A DNA stretch of 64,000 nt. Origin: Hymenobacter ginkgonis. GTDB lineage: Bacteria > Bacteroidota > Bacteroidia > Cytophagales > Hymenobacteraceae. Under the pieces are notes generated by a model. It saw only the letters and a program-made list of their open reading frames with translations, was not told the origin of the DNA and did not search any database. This document shows, piece after piece, positions 42,630 to 51,067 of this stretch. The stretch lies in the NCBI RefSeq assembly GCF_009755225.1, contig NZ_WQKZ01000003.1:558001-622000 (forward strand), in the 5' to 3' direction. How positions within the stretch are numbered: position 1 is the stretch's first letter; every line of letters begins with the position of its first letter. The translations under genes and the position numbers were made by a program.

Positions 42630-43574
42630 CTACTGCGGCAGCTTGGCCAGCTCTTGCTGGCTGATGCGCAGCACGGTGCCGTGGCGCGTGCCCGCGGGGA
42701 AATGCACTTGGTCGGAAATGTCGGTCCAGTGCGTTAAATCAGTGGAGGTGACGGCGCCGTATTTGTGCTCAGTGTATTTGTCGAAGTACACCAACCACTT
42801 ATTGCCCAGTTGAATAGCCGTTGGCCCTTCGGCCCAGTACTTGCCCGTAATGGGGGCCGAGGGCGCACCATACGGCCCGGCCGCCTGGTCGGCAAATGCC
42901 ACGCGCAGGTTTTTCTGGGCCGGCTCGCGGGTTTCATCTTTCAAAAACATCACAAACCGCTGGCCGTCGGGCTGCACCGTGGCGTCAATCACGTTGAAGT
43001 CTTTGTCATACAAGACCTTGGCCGGCGTATACGTCTTAAAGTCCTTCGTGGCGGTGTAGTAAATGCGGTGGTTGTTGCCGCCCTCTACGGTGGTTTCGCC
43101 CGCTGGGAAACGGCCCGGAATAGTGGTGGCCCAGTAGATAATATACTGCTTGTGGGGCGCGTCGTACGTGATTTCGGGCGCCCAGCAGTTCTTGGCTTCC
43201 GGCTCTTGCTCCATCACGGGGAGGTATTGCTGCGGGCTCCAGTGCACCAGGTCTTTCGAGTTGGCGTAGCCAATGCCGCGGTCGTGCCAGCTGGTGGTCC
43301 AAACCATGTGAAACTGCCCGTCTTGGCCCCGAATAATGCAGGGGTCACGCATCAGCTTGTCCTTCGAAACCGTGGGCGTTAGCACCGATTTATCTTGGTT
43401 GAGCGCCGCCCACTGCAAGCCGTCGGGGCTGGTAGCTAGGTGTAGGCCATCCTCGCCATTGCCTTTGAAGTACGCAAACAGCAATACTTCGTCCTTTTTG
43501 AGCGGCTTTTGAGCTAAGCCCGGCAACGTAGTCAACAGTAAAGCACCAGCGTAGAGTAAGCGGAAGTAGCGCAT
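42630..43574 (-). CDS. Glycoside hydrolase family 43 (arabinosidase-like), secreted
   Basis: The 314-residue protein has a signal peptide (residues 1-21) and a five-blade propeller pattern. Markers are FAYFKGNGEDGLHLATSPDG, MRDPCIIRGQDGQFHMVWTTSWHD with a candidate catalytic Asp, and NCWAPEITYDAPHKQYIIYW. VIDATVQPDGQRFVMFLKDE carries the modulator Asp, and YWAEGPTAIQLGNKWLVYFD the acid Glu. GH43 enzymes mostly remove arabinose or xylose. The exact subfamily is not set by eye. It lies between kduD and the DUF2264 gene and is on their strand. Confidence 0.85.
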   Translation of the reverse strand: MRYFRLLYAGALLLTTLPGLAQKPLKKDEVLLFAYFKGNGEDGLHLATSPDGLQWAALNQDKSVLTPTVSKDKLMRDPCIIRGQDGQFHMVWTTSWHDRGIGYANSKDLVHWSPQQYLPVMEQEPEAKNCWAPEITYDAPHKQYIIYWATTIPGRFPAGETTVEGGNNHRIYYTATKDFKTYTPAKVLYDKDFNVIDATVQPDGQRFVMFLKDETREPAQKNLRVAFADQAAGPYGAPSAPITGKYWAEGPTAIQLGNKWLVYFDKYTEHKYGAVTSTDLTHWTDISDQVHFPAGTRHGTVLRISQQELAKLPQ

Positions 43575-43684
43575 ATTGTGTGTTAAATGTAGGGCTTACA
43601 AAAAGCCCAGTTGTCCTTGCGTCGCATCAAAACGAGTTGCTCGGGTGCGGTTGCTTCGCGCTGCTTGCAACGACAGATGATGGC

Positions 43685-44938
43685 TCACAACGCATGGTCG
43701 GTTTTTACATCCTGCCCCGACCAGATTTTGCGGGCCGTCCAATCCTGGGCGGGGTCAGCCCAAAAGGGGTGGGTAGGCGGCAAGCCCAACGGCAAAAACG
43801 CCGTGGTGCACAAGTATAGGCTCCCCGTCGAAATATAGCCCTCGCCGATGCCCGGTTGGTGCCCGCACAGCCCAATTTGAAGCCAGCCTTGCGCATCGAA
43901 GGTGCCCTTGGGCTCCAGCGTGCGCCGAATAACGGCCGTGAGCGCGCTCCGCGCTTGGCCGGGGGGTAGAGCTTCGGGCAGCAAGCCCTGCAAGCTGCCC
44001 TGCGCCAAGTGCTGAAACGCGCCGCAGCGGTACGCCAGCGAGCGCCCAAAGGCGGCAAACGAGCCGTCGGGCCCAATTAGGCGCTCCTGCACCCCGGCGT
44101 AGCGCCGGGCGCGGGCGCGCAGGGTTTCGAGCAGCTCGGGGCGCTCTTTGCCGGCGGCTACCAGTGTGCCTACCACGTCGAGCAGCATGGGCTGGATAAC
44201 GTAGCTGTTGTAATAATCCCAATGAAAATCAGGGCCATCGCCGTAGGTGCCATCGCCCTTATACCAGGTTTGGTGCTCCCGAATGGCGTAGTCCATCCGC
44301 ATGAGGTCGCCCGCGCCGGTGAACTGGAGCAGCGCTGCCTCAATAATAGCGCTGAACAGCAGCCAGTTGCTATACACGGGCTTGATGACGCGGCTGCTTT
44401 GCAGGGCCTGCACCAGCTGGGTCTGGGTGGCGGCCGGTAGTTTGGCCCACAGCTGAGTAGGCGCACGCAGCAGCGCATGGGCCAAAAAAGCGGCATCCAC
44501 CACCGGCTGCCCGCCCTGGGTAAAGTTTAGAAAATCAGGCGACTGCGGGTCTACGGCGCTGGCAATGGCTTTGCGGGCCGACGAAGCAGCGTCGGCTTGG
44601 CGCACTGCTTCATCGGCGGGCACCTCCTTTAATTCGAGCCAGGGTGCTAGGCCGGCCAGGGTGCGGCCCAAGGCTTCGAGGTGCGTCACCGCGCGGCGGC
44701 CGTCCTGCTGGCCCGGCGCTGCCTCCACGGGCATGGCTGTTTTAAGGCGACCCGCCTCAGCATTAGCGAGCACTGGCCGCGCCACGCGCAGCAGCGTAGT
44801 CAGCCAGTAGGTGCGCTCGGGCAGCGGGCGGGGGGAGAGTGGAGTAGCTAGCCCTACCCCCCCAGCGGTGGGCAAGCCCAAGGCCGGCACCGCCGACAAA
44901 CCTGCCGCCAGCTGGCCCACAAATAAGCGCCGTTTCAT
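43685..44938 (-). CDS. DUF2264 family protein (1), secreted
   Basis: The 417-residue protein has a signal-like N-terminus (MKRRLFVGQLAAGLSAVPALG). The alpha/alpha-barrel-like DUF2264 signature includes YSNWLLFSAIIEAALLQFTG, IREHQTWYKGDGTYGDGPDFHWDYYNSYVIQPML and GLCGHQPGIGEGYISTGSLYLCTTAFLPLGLP. DUF2264 proteins are glycosidase-like; some relatives are recalled as exo-beta-glucuronidases, which suits a uronate-degrading locus, but the activity here is not shown. A second, longer family member is at 59245. The 110-base gap to the next gene holds a degraded repeat. Confidence 0.83.
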   Translation of the reverse strand: MKRRLFVGQLAAGLSAVPALGLPTAGGVGLATPLSPRPLPERTYWLTTLLRVARPVLANAEAGRLKTAMPVEAAPGQQDGRRAVTHLEALGRTLAGLAPWLELKEVPADEAVRQADAASSARKAIASAVDPQSPDFLNFTQGGQPVVDAAFLAHALLRAPTQLWAKLPAATQTQLVQALQSSRVIKPVYSNWLLFSAIIEAALLQFTGAGDLMRMDYAIREHQTWYKGDGTYGDGPDFHWDYYNSYVIQPMLLDVVGTLVAAGKERPELLETLRARARRYAGVQERLIGPDGSFAAFGRSLAYRCGAFQHLAQGSLQGLLPEALPPGQARSALTAVIRRTLEPKGTFDAQGWLQIGLCGHQPGIGEGYISTGSLYLCTTAFLPLGLPPTHPFWADPAQDWTARKIWSGQDVKTDHAL

Positions 44939-44944
44939 GCGTGC

Positions 44945-46066
44945 TTAGCGTTTGAGCTTCAACACCTCAGAGCCGGCCAGCAGAAACGCGCCGGTGCCGT
45001 ATACCTCCCAGCTATCGGCCGAAAAATCGCGGCGCGGGTCGGCCCCGATGGGCTGCACCCAGCCCACGCGGCCCTCGGGCGAGACTACTTTGGTGAGCGC
45101 CACCCAAGCTTTTTGCACCGCAGGCAGGTAAGTGGGCTTGTCCAGAATGCCCTGGTTGAGGCCCCACGCCATGGCGTAGCAATCGAAGCCCGAGCCCGAG
45201 GTTTCGCCGCCGGGGTAGGCGGCCGGGTCAAGCAGGCTGGAGCGCCACAAGCCGTCGGGCTGCTGCAACTGGATGAGCCGCGTGCTCATTTCCTTAAACA
45301 GGCCGAGGTAGAACGGGCGGGTAGGGTGGTTGGCGGGCAGCTCTTGCAGAATTTGCACCAGGCCGCCCATCACCCAGCCGTTGCCGCGGCTCCAGAATAC
45401 GCGCTGGCCGTTGCTCTCCTTTTTGCCCTCGCCGGCGGCATTCCAGAGGTAGCTGGCATCGCGTGAAAATAGGTGCTCCGGGTGGTTGAAGAGGCGCTTG
45501 TACGTCTGCTGATACAGCGTGTCGCTAAAGGCCAAGTACTGGGGCTGGTTGTCGATAAGGCCAACTTTCACCAGCACGGGCGGGCCCATAAACAGGGCAT
45601 CGCACCACCACCACGTGATGCCGTGGCCCTGCACCTCGGGGCCGGGGGTAGTGCGCAGCTTCTCCACCACGGCCAGCGTGGGCGCTATCATGCGCCGGTC
45701 CTTTTTGAGGCGGTAGAGGTTGAGGTAGGTCTGGCAGATGGCGATGTCGTCGGCGTGGTCGTAGCGCTGGTCGGGCTGCCAGTGGGTGCGCTCGCCCATC
45801 GCCAGTAGCGAATCCAAAATGAGCTTGGATTTAGTAGCCTGGTAAGCGGCAAACACCCCCGAGTAAAACGCCCCATTGGTCCAGTCCGTAACCTTGTGGC
45901 GGGGGTGAGCCAGCTGCCACTGCGTGGTTTTCAGCAGTTGCGCTTTAATGTAGGTGGGCTTAAATAGGGCCGCGTCGGCGGGGCTGGTTTGGGCGTGGGC
46001 GCGGGGCGTAAAGCTGGTAGCTAGCAGCAGGCCGCCGAGCCACGCAGTCCGTAAAGTGCGGAGCAT
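44945..46066 (-). CDS. GH105 unsaturated rhamnogalacturonyl hydrolase, secreted
   Basis: GH88/105 enzymes cleave the unsaturated uronic acid left by polysaccharide lyases from oligosaccharides. The 373-residue protein has a signal peptide (MLRTLRTAWLGGLLLATSFTPRAHAQ). Motifs include TDWTNGAFYSGVFAAYQAT, ITWWWCDALFMGPPVLVKVG with the catalytic Asp, FWSRGNGWVMGGL and ETSGSGFDCYAMAWGLNQG. I chose the ATG at 46066 because it starts the signal peptide; the upstream ATG at 46153 is unlikely. Its stop is six bases before the DUF2264 start, so they form an operon. KduI and KduD then handle the released sugar. Confidence 0.9.
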   Translation of the reverse strand: MLRTLRTAWLGGLLLATSFTPRAHAQTSPADAALFKPTYIKAQLLKTTQWQLAHPRHKVTDWTNGAFYSGVFAAYQATKSKLILDSLLAMGERTHWQPDQRYDHADDIAICQTYLNLYRLKKDRRMIAPTLAVVEKLRTTPGPEVQGHGITWWWCDALFMGPPVLVKVGLIDNQPQYLAFSDTLYQQTYKRLFNHPEHLFSRDASYLWNAAGEGKKESNGQRVFWSRGNGWVMGGLVQILQELPANHPTRPFYLGLFKEMSTRLIQLQQPDGLWRSSLLDPAAYPGGETSGSGFDCYAMAWGLNQGILDKPTYLPAVQKAWVALTKVVSPEGRVGWVQPIGADPRRDFSADSWEVYGTGAFLLAGSEVLKLKR

Positions 46067-46435
46067 AGCAAAAATTGGGTGGGAAAAAGAAGCGGAGCCA
46101 GCGCGGGCCGGCTCGCAATACCGCTGCAATACTAGCCACCAGCCCGCCAGCAAGCCGGGGTATTCTCGCGGATTACGGGGGGATTTTTCGATTCGGCCAA
46201 TTTTGCCAGCAGCAACGGGTAGTACCTAGGAGTAATTTGAAAAATTAAAAAGGCGGGCCTGCTGAGCTTGCCGAAGCATCTCGACCCAATCCGGTTGGGT
46301 GCTATTCAATGATGCGAGCGCGATGCTTCGGCAAGCTCAGCAGGCCCGGCTTTTTTTGGTTTTGTTAAAATCCAAACAGCTTCTAAGGAACTAGCTAGGA
46401 ACAAACAAGTGGCAAGGAGAATTAGCGCCGCCGCG
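46067..46435. other. Intergenic region between the HTCS gene and the GH105 operon, with hairpin
   Basis: No gene. 46254-46348 is a 27-base perfect hairpin (CGGGCCTGCTGAGCTTGC... arms) followed by T runs on both strands. It probably ends the HTCS transcript before the GH105 operon promoter, and it shares a 22-base identical piece (46261-46282) with the paaZ-paaF hairpin. Confidence 0.6.
46254..46348. repeat. Hairpin/terminator of the dispersed family downstream of the HTCS gene
   Basis: Arms 46254-46280 and 46322-46348 are perfect complements over 27 bases. On the plus strand TTTTTTT follows; on the minus strand CCTTTTTAATTTTT follows. It is likely a bidirectional terminator. Confidence 0.85.
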
Positions 46436-49400
46436 CTACTCGGCCGCGGCGCGGCTGAGGCGGTGCTGCTTAGCGTAGTCGGAGGGGGTAAGGCCGTAGA
46501 TTTTTTGGAACGCCTTGCGGAAATATTTGGCATCCTCGATGCCCACTTCAAAAGCCACTTCCGACACCCGCATGGTGGTTTGAGCCAGTAGCTGGGCGGC
46601 GCGCTTGAGGCGCACATCGCGGATAAACTCTACCGCCGTTTGGCCCGTGATGCTCTTGATGCGGCGGTAGAAAACCGACTGACTCATGGCCATTTCGCGC
46701 ACCAGCACCTGCACGCTGAATTCGGCATCGCCCAAGTGCTTTTCGACCACGCTCATGGCGCTTTCCAGGAACTCGCGGTCGGCGTCGGCCACCACTATCT
46801 CGGTGGGTTGCAGCAAGATGTGGCGCTGGTAAAACTCGTGCAGCTTGCGGCGGTTGCGCAGCAGCGCGTCGGCCTTGGCGTGGAGCAGCGTGGGGTTGAA
46901 GGGCTTGCTCACGTAGTCGTCGGCACCCGTGCCCAGGCCTTCGAGCTCGTGGGTTTCGGCGGTGCGGGCCGTGAGCAGCAGCACCGGAATGTGGCTGGTT
47001 TTGGGGTGCTGCTTCAGGCGCTGGCACAGTTCGAGGCCGTCGCTGCGCGGCATCATCACATCCGAAATAATGAGGTCGGGTAGCTGGCTAAGCGCTTGCT
47101 GCCAGCCGGTTATGCCATCTTCGGCGGTCAGCACCTCGTAGTCAGCCTCAAAAAGCTGGCGCAAGTACTGGCGCACCTCGTCATTGTCTTCTACCACTAG
47201 CAGGCGCGGTGGGCCAGCCGCGGCCGCCGGTTGCACCTCGGTTTCGAGCAGCATCGGGAGCAGGGGTTCGGCCGCGAGCGAGGGGGTAGGGGCCGTGAGC
47301 GCAAGCTCCTCCGGCTGCACATCCTCGGGCCGCAAGTGCTGCCGCCCAAACGGCAGGCGCAGCTCAAACGTGGTGCCTACCCCCGGCGTACTGGCCACCG
47401 TGAGCTGGCCGCTGTGCCGCCGGGCAAACTGCTGGGCCAGCGACAGGCCAATGCCGGTGCCCGCCATGCGCAGCGTGTTGGGGTGCGAGGCTTGGTAATA
47501 GGGGTCGAAAATGTGGTCTAGTTCATGAGCGCTAATGCCCACGCCGGTATCAGTCACGGTGATTTTGAGGTAGTTGCCCGTGAGCTGGCCGTGGCTGAAC
47601 ACGGCTTCGCCCCCGGCATTGCCCACTACGGTAGCCCCCAGCTCGACCCGGCCTCGGTCGCGGGTATACTTAAAGGCATTGGCCAGCAGGTTGGTCAGAA
47701 TAATTTCCAGCTTGCTGCGGTCGAAGTACAGCGGCACCGGCTCGGCGGGCAGGTCGAGCACGTAGTTTACGGCGCGCTCCTGGGCCTTGAGCTGAAAGAC
47801 GGCGTAGGTGTCGGCCAAAAAGCGCCCGGCATCGCCGTAGCTGGCGCGCAGCGGCACGTGCCCCGACTCTACCTTGCGAAAATCGAGCAGCTGGTTGACC
47901 AGCTCCAGCAGCTTCTGGGCCTGGCGGTGCATGAGCTGCACCTTGCCGCGCAGGTCGGGCACCGGGCCGGGGCTGCGCAAGATGTCGGCCATCGGCCCGA
48001 GTATCAAGGTCAGCGGCGTGCGCAGCTCGTGCGAAACGTTGGTGAAGAAACCCAGTTTGAGGCCGGTCAATTCCTTTTCTTTTTCGGCCTGAAATTGCTC
48101 TAGTACCAGCTTATTTTTCAGCTCTTGCTGGGCCATCTCGAAGCGCCGGTACAGGGCGATGGCGCCTAACAAAGCGCTGGCGTAGAGCAGGTATGCCCAG
48201 CCCGTCTTGTACCACGGAGCCAGCACGTCGAACTGCATGGTGGCCGTGGCCTTCGACCAAGCGCCCTCGCCGTTGCTGGCCTTCACTTGCAGCGTGTACT
48301 GGCCGGGCGGCAGGTTGGCAAAGCTGGCCGTGCGCTGCCCCGGCCCCGGGTACACCCAATCTTGGTTGTAGCCGAGCAAGCGGTAGGCGTAGCGGTTTTT
48401 CTGCGGGTTGGCGTAGTTGAGGGCCACAAAATCCACCGAAAAGTCATTCTCAGCCGCCTTAATGGTCAGCTGTTGGGGCTGCGAGAGGGGGTAGGGCAGC
48501 AGCGCGCGGCCATTAAACACCTCGCCCACCGCCACGGGCTTGTTCATCACGCGCAGGTCGGTGAGCTGCACTACGGGCGGGCGCGGGTCGGCCTGAATGG
48601 CGGCGGGCTGGAAGTAGTTCAAGCCATTGATACCCCCAAAATACAGCGTGCCATCCTGCGCCCGGGCCGCCGCCCCAATCTTGAAAGAATTGCTCTGCAG
48701 GCCATCGGCCACGTCGTAGCGCAAGTACTGGCGGGTGCTCGGCGTGAAGCGGTAGAGGCCGGTGCCGCCCAGCCAAAGGTTGCCCGCATCGTCAGCTAAA
48801 ATGCTTTCTACATCGCTCTCCGGCAGGTTGTTGGCAAAGCTGCGCACCGTGGCTTGCTCGCGTGCATCGGTGGTGAGCTGGTGCAGGCCCCCGCCGATGG
48901 TGCCAATCCAGAGCGTGCCCTGGCGGTCGAGCAGCAGCGGCCACACGTAGTTGACGCGCAAGCCGTTGGCCCGGCCCGGCGCGTACTTAAACTGCCGCAG
49001 CAGCTGGAGCGAGTCAGCCGTGGGGCGCAGTTGGAGCAGGCCCGCATCGTGGGTGCTGGCCCACAGCACATCGCGCGGCTGGTCGTAGAGTAGGTAAGTA
49101 AACTGGTTGGTAGGCAGCGCGCTAGCACCTTGGCGATACGTGCCCAGGTAGCGCCCCGCAGCGCTGAAGCGCAGCAGCCCCGTCGAAAAAGTGGCTACCC
49201 ACAAGGTGCCGCGGCGGTCCTGGGCCATGTGCTCGATGCTCATACGCGTGAGGTCGGGGCCGCCGGGCAGCTGCGTGTAGTGGGTTAGCTGCTCGCGCCC
49301 GCCGGTGCGGCGCAGCGCCGCCAGGCCGTTGTTGCGGGTGCCAAACCACAGCGTGCCATCCGCCGCCTGAAAAATCATGGCTACGTCCACGCTGTGGGTG

Positions 49401-50788
49401 GCGTCGGCGGGCTGGTTGAGGTAGTTGCGGTAGGTGTGGCGCGTGAGGTCGTACCCCGACACCCCGTTGCGGGTGCCAAACCACAAGGTATTGGTAGCCT
49501 CTTCTTTATAAATGGTATTGATGTAGTTGTTGGCCAGCGTGAGCGAGCCTGCCCGCCGGCGGCGCAGCCGGCCAAAGGCTTTTTGGCGCAGGTCTACCTT
49601 GTTGAGGCCGCCCGCCGAGGCACACAGCCACACCACTTGGTTGCGGTCCTCAAAAATCTGGTGTACCCGCTCCGAATTCAGGCTGTGGGTGTCGTCGTCT
49701 TCGGGCAAAAAGAGCGTAGGGGCGGCCGCCAGCACCGGCGGCGCGCTGCCCGTCAGGGCCCCCGCCGGCCACACATACAGCCCATACAAAGTGCCCACCC
49801 ACAGGTGCCCCCTGGTATCGAGGTAAATGCTCTGCACTAGCGGCAGGTGGGTGGGTAGGGGGCGAGCGCTCAGCTCGCGCAGGGTGCGCCGGTTGGCGGC
49901 GGCCACCCAATACACCTGCTGGTCGGTGCCAATCCAGAGGTCGCCGCGGCGGTCGAGGTGCAGCGCCCGGATGGGCGTGCCCGCCAGCGAAGTGGACTGC
50001 ACCGGCAAGCCGGGCTCCGTCGAGCGAATGACTTGCAGGCCCGCTTCGAGGGTGCTCACCCAGGCATTGCCTTCGGTATCAAGGGCTAGTCCCGTGATGT
50101 GCTCTAGGCTAGGCTGGCCCGGGCGCGTGGCCGGCAGCTGGCGCAGGCTGCGCAACTGCCCCTGGCCATCGAATGCCAGCACAAACACGCCGGCCTGGTC
50201 GGTGCCCACCCACAGGCGGCCCTGCGCGTCGGTGGTGAGGGTGTTGATGTTGCTTTGCGCCAGCTGCTGGGCGGGCTGCTGGTACGCCGCGGGCACGGCC
50301 CACGCATCGAAGCTGAAAAAAGCATCGCGGTTGGCATCGTAGCGAATGAGGCCCGAGCGCTCGGCGCCTACCCATAGGTGCCCGTCGGGCGTCGTGGCCA
50401 AGGCCTTGATGCGGTTGCTGGCCAGGCCGTTGCGCGGGTTAATGGGCAGCGCGTACTGTTTGAGGCGGTAGCCATCGTAGCGGTTGAGGCCGCGGTTGGT
50501 GCCAATCCAGATGAAGCCCGCCATATCCTGCGCCACGGCCATAGCATCGCTGTGCGACAGGCCTTGGTCAACGGTGATGTGCTCGAACCGAAACTCGCTG
50601 GGGGCCGCATCTTGCCCCCAGGCGGCGGGGGCTAGCCAAAGCATTGCAAGTAGGCAGGTAAGCGCCCGCGTAAAGCCCGATACTAGTTGCACGGCAGGAA
50701 TATGGAATAGGATAGGGCGAAGACACCAGCTGCGCAGCAAAGGCGTATGGTGCTGGCCCAAGGTAGCAAAGCCGCGGCAAGAAACCAT
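46436..50788 (-). CDS. Hybrid two-component system regulator (HTCS)
   Basis: This is a one-protein two-component system that senses oligosaccharides in the periplasm and drives locus transcription. The 1450-codon frame has an N-terminal signal or membrane segment. Many Reg_prop propeller repeats follow (LWVGTDQAGVF, LWFGTRNNGLA, LWASTHDAGLL), then a Y_Y_Y domain near residues 760-835. A membrane segment (LLYASALLGAIALYRRF) and the HisKA H-box FFTNVSHELRTPLTLILGPM (His near 923) come next. An ATPase domain, a receiver domain (Asp in IISDVMMPRSDG, near 1243) and a C-terminal AraC domain (about 1360-1445) complete it. The start is uncertain: a GTG at 50692 gives a cleaner signal peptide than the ATG at 50788. 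Confidence 0.93.
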   Translation of the reverse strand: MVSCRGFATLGQHHTPLLRSWCLRPILFHIPAVQLVSGFTRALTCLLAMLWLAPAAWGQDAAPSEFRFEHITVDQGLSHSDAMAVAQDMAGFIWIGTNRGLNRYDGYRLKQYALPINPRNGLASNRIKALATTPDGHLWVGAERSGLIRYDANRDAFFSFDAWAVPAAYQQPAQQLAQSNINTLTTDAQGRLWVGTDQAGVFVLAFDGQGQLRSLRQLPATRPGQPSLEHITGLALDTEGNAWVSTLEAGLQVIRSTEPGLPVQSTSLAGTPIRALHLDRRGDLWIGTDQQVYWVAAANRRTLRELSARPLPTHLPLVQSIYLDTRGHLWVGTLYGLYVWPAGALTGSAPPVLAAAPTLFLPEDDDTHSLNSERVHQIFEDRNQVVWLCASAGGLNKVDLRQKAFGRLRRRRAGSLTLANNYINTIYKEEATNTLWFGTRNGVSGYDLTRHTYRNYLNQPADATHSVDVAMIFQAADGTLWFGTRNNGLAALRRTGGREQLTHYTQLPGGPDLTRMSIEHMAQDRRGTLWVATFSTGLLRFSAAGRYLGTYRQGASALPTNQFTYLLYDQPRDVLWASTHDAGLLQLRPTADSLQLLRQFKYAPGRANGLRVNYVWPLLLDRQGTLWIGTIGGGLHQLTTDAREQATVRSFANNLPESDVESILADDAGNLWLGGTGLYRFTPSTRQYLRYDVADGLQSNSFKIGAAARAQDGTLYFGGINGLNYFQPAAIQADPRPPVVQLTDLRVMNKPVAVGEVFNGRALLPYPLSQPQQLTIKAAENDFSVDFVALNYANPQKNRYAYRLLGYNQDWVYPGPGQRTASFANLPPGQYTLQVKASNGEGAWSKATATMQFDVLAPWYKTGWAYLLYASALLGAIALYRRFEMAQQELKNKLVLEQFQAEKEKELTGLKLGFFTNVSHELRTPLTLILGPMADILRSPGPVPDLRGKVQLMHRQAQKLLELVNQLLDFRKVESGHVPLRASYGDAGRFLADTYAVFQLKAQERAVNYVLDLPAEPVPLYFDRSKLEIILTNLLANAFKYTRDRGRVELGATVVGNAGGEAVFSHGQLTGNYLKITVTDTGVGISAHELDHIFDPYYQASHPNTLRMAGTGIGLSLAQQFARRHSGQLTVASTPGVGTTFELRLPFGRQHLRPEDVQPEELALTAPTPSLAAEPLLPMLLETEVQPAAAAGPPRLLVVEDNDEVRQYLRQLFEADYEVLTAEDGITGWQQALSQLPDLIISDVMMPRSDGLELCQRLKQHPKTSHIPVLLLTARTAETHELEGLGTGADDYVSKPFNPTLLHAKADALLRNRRKLHEFYQRHILLQPTEIVVADADREFLESAMSVVEKHLGDAEFSVQVLVREMAMSQSVFYRRIKSITGQTAVEFIRDVRLKRAAQLLAQTTMRVSEVAFEVGIEDAKYFRKAFQKIYGLTPSDYAKQHRLSRAAAE

Positions 50789-51067
50789 CCCGGTAAGGCA
50801 GCTAATTCGAATAGGCCTACCCCCCTCAGTGCCTTCGAGCAGTAGCTATTGCCAGTCCCTAGCTCTCGAGCTTCCCAAACCTCATTTTTTGCGCTGGTAG
50901 TCAATTTTGACCACTTTTCTGCCGAAAATACCCCTGCTTGGGGCATAGCGAGGCGGGTACTTTTGCCTCGCAATCCAGCTGCTCGGCGCCTCTTCTAGCG
51001 AAGGTTTCTTTGCTGAAAGCCCGTCGCCAGTTCGTCTTCGTCTCTCCCACCCAAACTACGCTATCCG
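50789..51067. other. Divergent intergenic region between the HTCS and GH35 genes
   Basis: No gene. It contains GGCCTACCCCCCT of the abundant word near 50813 and the GH35 promoter boxes. It probably also carries the HTCS promoter, of which no clear box was seen. Confidence 0.5.
50938..50965 (+). promoter_or_regulatory. Candidate promoter of the GH35 gene
   Basis: TTG at 50938-50940 and TACTTTTG at 50958-50965 with 17 bases between fit a Bacteroidota promoter. Confidence 0.55.

Noticed and set aside
43595-43684. Possible further member of the GCGCGGCAATCG-type repeats between the GH43 and DUF2264 genes
   Set aside because: The arms match only weakly (TTGCGTCGC and TTGCAACGACAG pieces), so I do not report it as a repeat.
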